Assembly (NCBI RefSeq): GCF_017301635.1
Contig: NZ_CP071091.1
Span: 8,238,501 to 8,302,500, forward strand
DNA: 64,000 nt
Reading direction: 5' to 3'
DNA from: Myxococcus landrumus
GTDB lineage: Bacteria > Myxococcota > Myxococcia > Myxococcales > Myxococcaceae
In this document: positions 44,501 through 51,592 of the stretch, one piece after another
Layout: each line of letters opens with the position of its first letter
Numbering within the stretch: the stretch's first letter is position 1
The notes under the pieces: generated by a model
Told to the model about the DNA's origin: nothing
What the model saw: only the letters and a program-made list of their open reading frames with translations
The model's database searches: none
Program-made: the position numbers and the translations under genes

Positions 44501-47500
44501 CGGCACGCGGATGCCGCCGAGTTCGACGCGGTGCTGCTGGAGGCCGACCCCTTCCGCGAGCCCATCTTCACCCGGCACCGGGCCTTCCTGGAGGAGACGG
44601 GGGACCCGCAGTCGCTCGCGGAGTTGATGCTGCGCCGGGCCCAGCGCCAGGAGGCCGTGGACGCGGCGGACAGCTACCTCGCGGCCGCGCGAGCCTTCCT
44701 CGCGGCGGGTGCCCGGGAGCGCGCGCTGTTGTGCGAGGACCGCGCCTTCGAGCTGAGCCCCGCGAGCGCGGAGGCCTTCGAGCGCGTGCGCGAGCGCGCG
44801 GCCGGAGACGTGCGCCGGTTGTCGGAGCTGCTGGCCCAGCGTGCCGCCGCACTGCCTCCGGAGGAAGCGTTGCCGCTCTGGCGCGAGCGCGCCACCCGGC
44901 TGCTCGACGCGGGCGAGGCGCTGCTGGCCGCGGAGGCCTTCGACGCCTACCTGTCCAACGCGGGCCAGGACGTGGAAGCGCTGTCCGCGCGAGCGGAGCT
45001 GGCCGCCCAGAGTGGAGGCCCCGCCGCCGCGCGCCCGTATGACCGGCGCCTGCTGTCGGCCGGTGGAGACGCGCTGCCCCTGGCCGTGCGCGCGCGGACG
45101 TGGCTGCGGCTGGGCCATGCCTCGCTGGGCGCGAACGCGTACCACGACGCGGCGGACGCCTTCGAGTCCGTGGTGGCCCTGGAGCCGGACAGCGATCGCG
45201 GCCGTGAAGCCCTGTCGCTGCTGGCGGAAGTCCACTCGCGCACGGGCAACGCGCCGGGCCTGTACCGCGCTTCGCTGCAGCTCGCCCGACGGGCCGAGGA
45301 CACTGCGACGGCGGAGGTGCTGTACCGCCGCGCGGCGGACCTCTTCGACGACCCGAAGGACGCCATCGACGCGCTCCTGCCCCTTGCTCGGCTGCGGCCG
45401 GCCGATGCCGCGGTCATCGACCGCGCGGTGGCGGGCCTGCGTGCGATGGGCCGCCACGGAGACCTGCTGGCGGTGTACGAGTCCGGCGCGGAGGCCGCGG
45501 GAGGCACTCGCGCGGCCGAGCTGCTCCTGGCCGCCGCGACGGTGGCCGCCGAATCGCTCGCGGATCTGGACGCGGCCTGGGACCTCACGCAGCGCGCGGC
45601 GGAGGCCGCGCCCGAGGATGTCACCGCGCTCAAGGCCCTGGTGGCGGGCCTGCGCGAGCGGAGTGACACGGCGCGGCTTCGCGAGGCGCTGGAGCAGTTG
45701 GTTCCGCGTCTGGAGGACGCGGACGAGGCGGCCCTGGCGAGGCTGGAGCTGGCCGCGCTGTTGCGGGCCGCGGACATGGCCTCGCGTGCGCGCGAGGTGC
45801 TGGAAGCGGTGGTGGAGCGCGGCACTTCGGGAGCCGGTTACGCCGTCGCGCTCGAGGAGCTGGAGAAGCTGTCGAGTGACGGGCCCGCGCGCCGGGCCGA
45901 GGTCCGGGTGGCGCGCGCGGAGCTGAGCGTTGGACGCGAGCGCCTGGTGCTCCTGCTGTCGGCCGCGCGGGACTTCGAGAGCGCGGGCCGTCTGCCAGAT
46001 GCACTGAAGGCGGCGAAGGCCGCGGCGGCGACGGAGCCGGACGTGGACGCCTCGCTGCGGGTCGCCCACCTGTACCGCGCCTCGGGGGACGCGCCTCGGG
46101 CCGCCCAGTCGTTGCTGCAAGCGGCGCGGCTGGCCTCGCCGGAGGAGCGTCCGCCGCTGCTGCTGGAGGCGGCCGACCTCTGGGAGAAGGCGGGGGCCCA
46201 CGGTGACGCGCTGGAGGTCATCGAGCGCATCGCCACCGAGGCGCCGGACATGCTGCCGCCTTCGGAGCTGGCGGAGCGCTTTGGTCGGCTCGGCGCCTTC
46301 ACGCGCGCGCTCGAAGTGGGCTTCGTGCCCGCGATGGCCGCGGGTGAGCTGACGGACGCGCTGGCCATGGCCGCGCAGGCCGGAGACGTCGCGCGCACTC
46401 GCGAAGCGCTGTGGGCGCTGGCGGCCAACCCCGACGCGGACACCGCCCATGCCTCCGCGCTCGCGGACGGGCTGCGCGCGGAAGAGGACGCGGAGGGCCT
46501 GTTGGAGCTCGCGGCCCTGTCCGCCCCGCGCGACCTGGCGTTCGCCGTGGTGCTGCGCGACGAGGTGCTGCGCTCCGCGGACGCCCCGCTGCTCCCGCGA
46601 CTGCGCGCCCTGGACGAGCTGTCCTCCGACGCCTCTTTCGCCGCGCGGCTCACGCTGCTGCTGCCGGGACTGGAGAAGCTCCCGGAAGGGCTCGCGGAGG
46701 CCGTGCTCCAGCGCGTCCGTGCCCTGCCCGATGCGGCGCGCGTGGAAGCGCTGGCCATGGCGGCGGAAGGGTGGAGCTCGCGCCGCAAGTCCCTGCTGCG
46801 GGAGCGTCACGCGCTGGAGCTGGGACTGGGCCGCTTCGAGGCCGCCGTGCGCACGCTGTCGCGCCTCATCGAAGTGGAGGAGGACTCGCGCGTCCTCGCC
46901 ACGCTGCACCTGGAGCAGGGCGAGCTGTGGCTCAGCCCGGTGGAGAAGCCGGACGAGGCCCGCGCCGCTTTCGAGCGAGCGCTCGCCGCCGACGCCTCCT
47001 GCATGCCCGCGCTGCGCAACCTGCTGGCGCTGGTGGACGAACTGCGGCAGCCCGCCGAGTTCGTGGCGCTCGCCGAGCGACTGACGGTGGAGGAAGGGCC
47101 CGACGCCGCGTCGCCTCATCGCGAGCGGCTGGCGGATGCCTACGAGGCGCTGGGACAGGTGGCGGACGCCGTCGCGCAGTTGGAGGCGCTGCCGGAGACA
47201 GAGGAGCGCCTGGCCCGCCGCGCGAGGTTGGCGGAGCAGCGCGGCCTCACCGGAGAAGCCCTCGCGCTGCGCGAGCGGCTCACCGACGAGCCGGTGGTGC
47301 TGGAGTCCATCCTCCGCGGCTACCTGGACGCGCAGCTCGTGTCCCCCGCGGCGAGGCTCGCCGAGCGGCTCTTCGACGCGGGTGTCCTGTCCGCCGAGGG
47401 ACTTCGCCTGGCCTGTGAGCGTCTCTCTCCAGTGCCCGAGGGCGCGCCGTTCGCCGCGAGGGTGTGGCCGGAGCTGCTGCGTGCCTCGCCGTTGGACGTG

Positions 47501-48118
47501 GATGGCTGGACGCTCTTCGCTGAGGCGCTGCGGCTCCTCGGGCGTCTGGAGTCCGCCGAGAAGGCGGATGGCGTGGGCGCGGCGCTGTCCTCCAGCACGG
47601 CGCCCGCGACGGCGGCCCACATCACGCCGCTGCCAATCCCCTCGGGTTTCCACCATCCGCTCCCGGCCAACGCGCTACCGGTGACGGCCGAGCGCTTCCC
47701 GCGACTGTTCGCCGCGCTGCGCCCGCTGCTCTCGTCGTTGGGTGCGAGCGGGCTTCGGGTGAACGTGGACCCCGTGGGGGGCGTCGAGGCGTACCTGGCC
47801 AGCTCGGAGGAGCTGGTGCTGGGGGCCGGTGCCCTCTCGTGCTTCGGCTCGGTGGAGCTGGGCTACCTGTGCGCGCTGGCCCTCTCGCTGGGCGAGTCCG
47901 GCGTGGCGCTGGCTCGGCCCGGTGAGGTGGCCGGCTTCGAGATCTCCGCGGTGGCGGCCTTCCAGGCGGTGCCCGCGTCGCTCGCGGCGGGGCGAGTCCT
48001 GGCTCGGCTGGATGCCGAGGTGCGTGGGAGTGACCCGGCGCGGGTGGATGTGGGCGCCGTGCTCGCTCGCGGAGGCGCCTTCCGGGCCGTGGCCCTTTCC
48101 GTGCTCGGTGCCGGGTAG
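38570..48118 (+). CDS. Giant TPR protein (3182 aa)
   Basis: This 3182-aa protein has an N-terminal domain of about 230 residues with mixed strands (LEVMPGLRISDFALQIPDVSFPFNV and similar). A very long alpha-solenoid of helix-turn-helix repeats follows, from about 260 to 3000, rich in A-E-A-L-x-x-Y-type TPR signatures with Ala at positions 8 and 20. The final 150 residues are a separate domain (LFAALRPLLSSLGASGLRVNVDPVGG, LGYLCALALSLGESG). No signal peptide or membrane helix is seen, so it is probably cytoplasmic. Such solenoids scaffold protein complexes. The neighbouring kinase, divergent and 155 bases away, is a natural partner candidate. Almost the whole gene is overlapped by an antisense open frame of 3169 codons, which is a GC-bias artefact. 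Function unknown. Confidence 0.9.
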   Translation: MANESDSPKTTAAPDARAAAPELRLLDRRAFVGFPALEVMPGLRISDFALQIPDVSFPFNVSAGATRYQRKKLLFGFLELSVDADLVTRRVAELAGRLAGLEEVRLHFRPGYLEGQGRLPAPERTPFTFKVAFDADGEKLAVYLYDVRLYGFSSTPSVQVPGLLSAAVGALALVPDVEARGATGFSTRVLPALCQLAAVSRGYKMPSLDTARLSAAEVSSTGLRLRFAAGGLPPPSAPDEELLLTLEGARAFADAESLVAQGRLAEARRLYLQAGDAQDAHPFAAERLLSLLVADPQAHELALDVAATLQRRRDRSPAALWGEAVVRERRGEGARAAERYLALCALARRTSEEAAAFFSAEAAARCSRDTAPQVAVKALHELLGLKPDHLPSLKALARASDQARDRAGAVRAYRRLAALARDPHEAADAHVHLARLCAQTEDDIAGARLHCEAALRLSPDQPDALLLLGELCHRGGEHLRALKALDRLREVSMARHELDRVGHADLMAGRVWEEGLKQAENALLRYREAVSLLPGEPEPLFAAARVAEGLGRLQEALAGYQQALELAGPAPRSEGIRRAAHSSHHALARLYRSRLGDPARAREHLESALALDPRDAVALEELVPYFRITGKSLELADALEKSAALQEEPARRAASWAEAGELFRGRLQQPEKAERLLLLALEADADHRPALESLLALAEARRDGPLLTRCLSSLARLAQDVKERAQKYRRLAVAARDLAFDLDLAVHSLQEVLRAEPDDLPALGELCALQRKRADMAGLAVALEERSRVAEAQGDKRLAAAALRELAGVLEARLGRVGDALVALEKAARLAPDSAVLLDLADLSLRCERPEHARKALESLLATLPRTAAPEKLADVRARLGRACEMLGDREGAIAAYAQALPLRRLDDALAARLESLYTEAGETQALAELWAGRAQALMGAERAEEAAPLFLQSARALLERGEKSAALLRLSAALEASPQGPLAAEVLESLAELELERGEKLEAARLYARRAVLVPEARAGAKLLFRASLLAAGTSREEVFLAESLERDATFAPARQRRGELRLPTDARAALEDFEAVLALPPVDADAPREAERVALTRKAASAAVRAGRTDSARRLLAEYCIRVPEDLDSRVELANLHRKAGAREALADLLVELWPRLSGEPRRAARRELAELSLGLGRAGAAVDSLRSLRLEEPHDTWAAQALLDLLPPPGTGSADEEAERLELLGALVVSSTGEDRAELLARRAVLHRASGRTPAARDDFSEAASLARRPAPLLLALAELARESQDDAGELEVWRRAVSADARLATRARERLLALAGVLTEKDSRELAREALTAAVALEPSETERCDAFFALADLARRDERPDEEAAALAEAARQGPTPRRVEALLARASLLEAGGKLAEVRESLEAALALAPRHARATASLQRALRSLEDWAALAELLAAEAPHAGAAESAEMYSELASLYLERLGQPAPAEAALRQALRFAPGDAQARRRLVSLVAGRGELREAAALLETAAESAGTTEAAALLREGAAHAREAQDLDRALKLARKAHALVPARGEELASLAELLYLRGAVVEALPLQEMLAATVDFAANPDAAESTWLRLGDLAESAGETKRAVSAYRKLLVERPLSEPAVQRLSALLEKDDPRGAFEALVTHARALAPSDDTVRRLVVLAEKARASLADAGVAASLLTRAAEMAASPLPLRLQLASLYRETGRSLELLTELRHVSALSLQMGDVAGTLAAYEEEARLAENTGRADDALRALADARDLLQSRSRAPEAAACERRRAELLRDVKLDLPAAESALDRAFSLAEDLGTARLGAALAERRDDAEAEALWLERALPLLEDAKEAASLRLRLAKLHLGVLADVEEAERFLRGALRQDRSLDEAEALLARLLERDGRLAELAAWYEECAESEADNERRAELLQRAAVLYRDRAGRPDAAAAAFIAARSARPDDLDLTAQAAELLHEVKRHADAAEFDAVLLEADPFREPIFTRHRAFLEETGDPQSLAELMLRRAQRQEAVDAADSYLAAARAFLAAGARERALLCEDRAFELSPASAEAFERVRERAAGDVRRLSELLAQRAAALPPEEALPLWRERATRLLDAGEALLAAEAFDAYLSNAGQDVEALSARAELAAQSGGPAAARPYDRRLLSAGGDALPLAVRARTWLRLGHASLGANAYHDAADAFESVVALEPDSDRGREALSLLAEVHSRTGNAPGLYRASLQLARRAEDTATAEVLYRRAADLFDDPKDAIDALLPLARLRPADAAVIDRAVAGLRAMGRHGDLLAVYESGAEAAGGTRAAELLLAAATVAAESLADLDAAWDLTQRAAEAAPEDVTALKALVAGLRERSDTARLREALEQLVPRLEDADEAALARLELAALLRAADMASRAREVLEAVVERGTSGAGYAVALEELEKLSSDGPARRAEVRVARAELSVGRERLVLLLSAARDFESAGRLPDALKAAKAAAATEPDVDASLRVAHLYRASGDAPRAAQSLLQAARLASPEERPPLLLEAADLWEKAGAHGDALEVIERIATEAPDMLPPSELAERFGRLGAFTRALEVGFVPAMAAGELTDALAMAAQAGDVARTREALWALAANPDADTAHASALADGLRAEEDAEGLLELAALSAPRDLAFAVVLRDEVLRSADAPLLPRLRALDELSSDASFAARLTLLLPGLEKLPEGLAEAVLQRVRALPDAARVEALAMAAEGWSSRRKSLLRERHALELGLGRFEAAVRTLSRLIEVEEDSRVLATLHLEQGELWLSPVEKPDEARAAFERALAADASCMPALRNLLALVDELRQPAEFVALAERLTVEEGPDAASPHRERLADAYEALGQVADAVAQLEALPETEERLARRARLAEQRGLTGEALALRERLTDEPVVLESILRGYLDAQLVSPAARLAERLFDAGVLSAEGLRLACERLSPVPEGAPFAARVWPELLRASPLDVDGWTLFAEALRLLGRLESAEKADGVGAALSSSTAPATAAHITPLPIPSGFHHPLPANALPVTAERFPRLFAALRPLLSSLGASGLRVNVDPVGGVEAYLASSEELVLGAGALSCFGSVELGYLCALALSLGESGVALARPGEVAGFEISAVAAFQAVPASLAAGRVLARLDAEVRGSDPARVDVGAVLARGGAFRAVALSVLGAG

Positions 48119-48139
48119 CCGTGTAGCCTCGCGCGCCGT

Positions 48140-48739
48140 ATGCGCCTGAAGCTCCTTGCTCTCTCTGTCCTCCCCGCCGCCGCCCTCGTGACGGCGGTGG
48201 CCTGCATCACGGACCCCGTGTACCCGGGCAATCAGCTCATGGGCACCTTCCAGTTCGAGGCTCGCCTGGACCCGGCGGCCACCACCTGTGATGCGTCCAT
48301 GCCGGAGTTCGCGCAGCTCGACGACGCGGGGGTGTTCCGCTTCGAGGGCACGTTCTCCAAGAACGAAGACGGTGGCGTGGGCTGGTTCACCGTGCAGGGC
48401 TTCAACCGGGACGCGAAGTACGAAGGACAGACGGTGGACTCGACGCTGAGTGCCACCGCGCCCCGGGCCTCGTGCGGCGCGGACTGCAAGGACTCGAAGA
48501 TTGAAGAGACGCTCAAGGTGACGCTCTTCAGCGACAGCCAGTCGCGCGAGCTCAATCGTGAGTGCGTGCGCTTCGACGGAGGCACGCCGGACGGCAGCCC
48601 GCCGGGCCCCACGGAGAACGGCTACGACGTGGCCATGGCGTGTGGCTCGCTGACGGACGTCTTCCGTCCGGGCACCTGCACGTGTAATCCCAGCACGTGC
48701 ACGACGACGTACAAGGTGCAGGGAGTGCGGAGGGACTGA
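48140..48739 (+). CDS. Cys-rich lipoprotein of unknown function
   Basis: This 199-aa protein has a signal and lipobox near ALVTAVAC (Cys about 22). The mature part contains at least ten cysteines, arranged in pairs suited to disulfides (ASCGADCKDSK, GTCTCNPSTCTTTYK). Beta-rich phrases such as LMGTFQFEARLDPAATTCDAS and GVGWFTVQGFNRDAKYEG suggest a small secreted beta-sandwich. Its stop overlaps the queC start by one base (TGATG), so translation of the two is probably coupled, though a functional link is not evident. No family recognised. Confidence 0.75.
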   Translation: MRLKLLALSVLPAAALVTAVACITDPVYPGNQLMGTFQFEARLDPAATTCDASMPEFAQLDDAGVFRFEGTFSKNEDGGVGWFTVQGFNRDAKYEGQTVDSTLSATAPRASCGADCKDSKIEETLKVTLFSDSQSRELNRECVRFDGGTPDGSPPGPTENGYDVAMACGSLTDVFRPGTCTCNPSTCTTTYKVQGVRRD

Positions 48740-49437
48740 TGACGAAGCGAGCGGTGGTGTTGTTCTCGGGTGGCCTGGACTCGACGACGTGTGTGGCCAT
48801 GGCGAAGGCCCAGGGCTTCGAGCCGGTGTGCCTGGCGGTGTCCTACGGCCAGCGGCACTCGGTGGAGCTGGAGCGGGCGCGCGAAGTCGCTCGCGTCATG
48901 GGCGTGAAGGACTTCCGGGTGGTGAACATCGACCTGCGGCAGATTGGTGGCTCGGCGCTCACCGCGGACATCGACGTGCCCAAGGACCGCCCGGCCGATG
49001 AGATGAGCCACGGTGTCCCGGTGACGTACGTGCCGGCGCGCAACGCGCTGTTCCTCTCGCTGGCGCTGGGATTGGCGGAGGTGGTGGAGTCCACGGACCT
49101 CTACATCGGCGTCAACGCGGTGGACTACAGCGGCTATCCGGACTGCCGGCCGGAGTTCATCCGCTCGTTCGAGGCGATGGCCAACCTGGCGACGAAGGCG
49201 GGCGCGGAGGGCGCGCGCTTCACCGTGCACGCGCCGCTGTCGGGCCTGTCGAAGGCGGACATCATCCGCGAGGGCACGCGCCTGGGCGTGGACTACGGCA
49301 TGACGCACTCCTGCTACGACCCGGATGAGCAGGGCGGCGCCTGCGGGCGCTGCGACAGCTGCATGCTGCGCAAGAAGGGCTTCGAGGAAGCGGGCGTCCC
49401 GGACCCGACGCGCTACGCGGCGGGGGCCCCAGGATGA
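48739..49437 (+). CDS. queC: 7-cyano-7-deazaguanine synthase
   Basis: This 232-aa enzyme converts 7-carboxy-7-deazaguanine to preQ0 using ATP and ammonia, in queuosine biosynthesis. The N-type ATP pyrophosphatase loop SGGLDSTT is at about 10-17. The C-terminal zinc-binding cysteines occur as CYDPDEQGGACGRCDSC. The family length is about 230. The start overlaps the preceding lipoprotein stop, and its own stop overlaps the dipeptidase start by four bases (ATGA), so the three are translated together. No queD, queE or queF is seen here, so the rest of the pathway must be elsewhere. Confidence 0.95.
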   Translation: MTKRAVVLFSGGLDSTTCVAMAKAQGFEPVCLAVSYGQRHSVELERAREVARVMGVKDFRVVNIDLRQIGGSALTADIDVPKDRPADEMSHGVPVTYVPARNALFLSLALGLAEVVESTDLYIGVNAVDYSGYPDCRPEFIRSFEAMANLATKAGAEGARFTVHAPLSGLSKADIIREGTRLGVDYGMTHSCYDPDEQGGACGRCDSCMLRKKGFEEAGVPDPTRYAAGAPG

Positions 49438-50105
49438 GCGCGCGGCGGTGGGCGTGGGTGCTGGGCCTGTGCATGGGGACCTCGGCGCTGGCCGAGGCTC
49501 CGAGCCCGGCGAAGGCCAAGCCCGCGAAGGCGCGGAAGGCGGGGGATATCGCGCCGCTGGTCGATGCGACCTCCGTGGTTCAGGACCTGACGCTGGACAT
49601 GCGCTACGCGACGGCGGACAACTTCTTGAAGAAGAAGGTGTATCCGGACTCGGCGCGCTGCCTGCTGCTGCCGGAGTCCGCGAGCAAGCTGAAGGCGGCG
49701 GCCGACGTGCTGCGGCCCCAGGGCTACCGGCTGAAGGTCTACGACTGCTATCGCCCGCGCGCGGTGCAGTGGGAGATGTGGAAGATCATGCCCGTGCCCG
49801 GCTACGTGGCGGACCCTCGCAAGGGCTCCAACCACAACCGGGGCGGCGCGGTGGACCTGACGATGGTGACGCTGGAGGGGAAGGACGTGGAGATGCCCAC
49901 GCCCTTCGACACCTTCACGCCCGAGGCACACCACGGCTACGCGGGAGGCACCGAGGCCTCGCGCAAGCACCGCGAGATTCTCCGCGAGGCGATGGAGGGG
50001 GCGGGCTTCGTCCCCAATCGCATGGAGTGGTGGCACTACGACCTGCCGGACGCCAAGACGCGGCCGGTGCTGGATGTGCCCTTCGCCTCGACGAAGACCC
50101 CATGA
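49434..50105 (+). CDS. VanX-like D-Ala-D-Ala dipeptidase, secreted
   Basis: This 223-aa protein has an N-terminal signal (VLGLCMGTSALAEA) and a Lys/Ala-rich spacer, then the VanX/DdpX zinc peptidase fold. Metal and catalytic motifs are S-x-H-x2-G-x-A-x-D (SNHNRGGAVD) and E-x2-H (MEWWHYD) near the C-terminus. The YDCYRPRAVQWEMW segment is also conserved. The reaction is hydrolysis of D-alanyl-D-alanine. Given the signal, it should act on dipeptides or cell-wall fragments outside the cytoplasm, perhaps from prey. It is not in a vancomycin-resistance cluster (no vanH or vanA). Its start overlaps the queC stop by four bases. Confidence 0.9.
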   Translation: MSARRWAWVLGLCMGTSALAEAPSPAKAKPAKARKAGDIAPLVDATSVVQDLTLDMRYATADNFLKKKVYPDSARCLLLPESASKLKAAADVLRPQGYRLKVYDCYRPRAVQWEMWKIMPVPGYVADPRKGSNHNRGGAVDLTMVTLEGKDVEMPTPFDTFTPEAHHGYAGGTEASRKHREILREAMEGAGFVPNRMEWWHYDLPDAKTRPVLDVPFASTKTP

Positions 50106-50198
50106 TGACGGAACCGTGATGATGCGAGGCCCCGGCTGCGGCACGCTGTGCCTGCTTCAAGGAGAAGGCCGCCGGGTGCCCATGCCGCTGGTTTCACG

Positions 50199-51584
50199 AT
50201 GAAGACTGCTTTCCTGCGATACCTGTGCGGAGTCCTCCTGTGCCTCGCCTCCTCGGCGTGGGCGCGAGAGGGCTCTGTGTCGGGCACCGTCCTCCAGGCT
50301 CAGGGGCAGCAGCCGCTGTCGGGGGTGAAGGTCTCCGCCCAGTCCCCCGTGCTTCCCGCGCCGCGCAGCGTGGTGACGGATGCGCGAGGGCACTACGTCC
50401 TCGCCTCGCTTCCCGTGGGCCTCTACACGCTGCGCTTCGAGAAGGAGTCCTTCCAGCCCGTCACCCGCACGGACGTGCGAGTGGAGGCCGGGCAGGCACT
50501 CGCCCTGAAGGTGGAACTGGCGTCCGTGGGGACAGGCGCGGTGGCGCACTCGTTCTCGCCGCTGGCGCCATTGGCTCCGCCGCAGCGATGGGAGTCGGAT
50601 GGCATCGCGTGGATGGCGACGGCTCGGAGCGGAGACATTCGAGACAGGGCTCCGCCGTGGGTGCTGCCGCAGGAGTCGCCGCTCTCCACGAACCTCACGA
50701 ACTCCAGCGTGGCGATTCCCACGAGCAAGCTGCTGCGCGACTCGGACACGCGAGGCTTCGGCGTCAATCCGACCATCGACACGGAGGAGGAGCGCATCTC
50801 CACGTATCCGCTGCGGGTCAGCACCGCGTCGTACGTGCTGACGAAAGGCTACCTGGAGCGCGACACGCTGCCGCCCGAGGAGTCCGTGCGCGTGGAGGAC
50901 TTCGTCAACAGCTTCGACTTGGGAGACCCGGGGGATGTCGTGGGCCCGTTCAAGGTCCAGGTGGAGGGGTATCCCTCGCCCAGCCGCAAGGGCTACCACG
51001 TCGTGCGAGTGAGCCTGAGCTCCCTCGAGGCATTCAGCGACGTGGGTGTGCAGTTGGAGTTCGACCGGAGGGTGGTCGCCCGCTATCGGCTGGTGGGGTA
51101 CGAGCAGACGTCGGCCACGCCGGAGCCGCTCGATGACGACGCGGAGCCGGAGGCCGTGCCGATGAAGTCGGGAGCGTCGGTGACGGCCGTCTATGAAGTG
51201 AAGCTGATTGGCCCCGGCATCTCCTTCGCCACCGTGCGCGTGCTCTACGAGTTCGGCGAGAACACGAACTGGCGCCGCGCGTACAAGTACCTGCCGTCGA
51301 GCACCCTGCGCTCGTCGAGCGCGCGAGCGGCTCCAGAGACGCGCCTGGCCTACGTGGCCGCGGCCTTCGCGGAGAAGCTGCGCGGCTCCCACTGGACGCG
51401 GTCGCTCGATTGGGCGCGGCTGCATGCGCTGTGGCAGGACATCGGTGCTCCGCTGACGAGCCGTCCCGACGTGGTGGAGTTGGGGGCGCTCATCAAGAAG
51501 GCAGGGTCGCTGGACCATCGCAAGGACCGGGAGGGCTCCTTGTCCAACCTGGACCCCGACGCGTCGCCCATCACCGGAAAGTAA
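50199..51584 (+). CDS. YfbK-like secreted protein lacking the von Willebrand A domain
   Basis: This 461-aa protein starts at MKTAFLRYLCG with a signal peptide ending near WAREG. Residues about 26-107 form a carboxypeptidase-regulatory (CNA-B-like) domain (GSVSGTVLQAQGQQPLSGVKV, GHYVLASLPVGLYTLRF). Residues about 200-260 match the region that precedes the vWA domain in YfbK proteins (ISTYPLRVSTASYVLTKGYLERDTLPPEESVRVEDFVNSFD). Residues 282-435 match its C-terminal DUF3520 region (VQLEFDRRVVARYRLVGYE, GASVTAVYEV, and the final helical LAYVAAAFAEKLRGSHWTR). The vWA domain of about 170 residues that normally stands between is absent: only about 20 residues bridge the gap, with no MIDAS motif. It is followed closely by the histidine kinase gene. 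Confidence 0.85.
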   Translation: MKTAFLRYLCGVLLCLASSAWAREGSVSGTVLQAQGQQPLSGVKVSAQSPVLPAPRSVVTDARGHYVLASLPVGLYTLRFEKESFQPVTRTDVRVEAGQALALKVELASVGTGAVAHSFSPLAPLAPPQRWESDGIAWMATARSGDIRDRAPPWVLPQESPLSTNLTNSSVAIPTSKLLRDSDTRGFGVNPTIDTEEERISTYPLRVSTASYVLTKGYLERDTLPPEESVRVEDFVNSFDLGDPGDVVGPFKVQVEGYPSPSRKGYHVVRVSLSSLEAFSDVGVQLEFDRRVVARYRLVGYEQTSATPEPLDDDAEPEAVPMKSGASVTAVYEVKLIGPGISFATVRVLYEFGENTNWRRAYKYLPSSTLRSSSARAAPETRLAYVAAAFAEKLRGSHWTRSLDWARLHALWQDIGAPLTSRPDVVELGALIKKAGSLDHRKDREGSLSNLDPDASPITGK

Positions 51585-51592
51585 CCGCGCTC

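Noticed and set aside
38147..47656. A 3169-codon open frame on the minus strand across the TPR giant
   Set aside because: It is antisense to the TPR gene, dominated by Arg, Gln, His, Leu and Gly in a composition typical of shadow frames of GC-rich genes, and it runs into the kinase gene, whose own frame is well supported.
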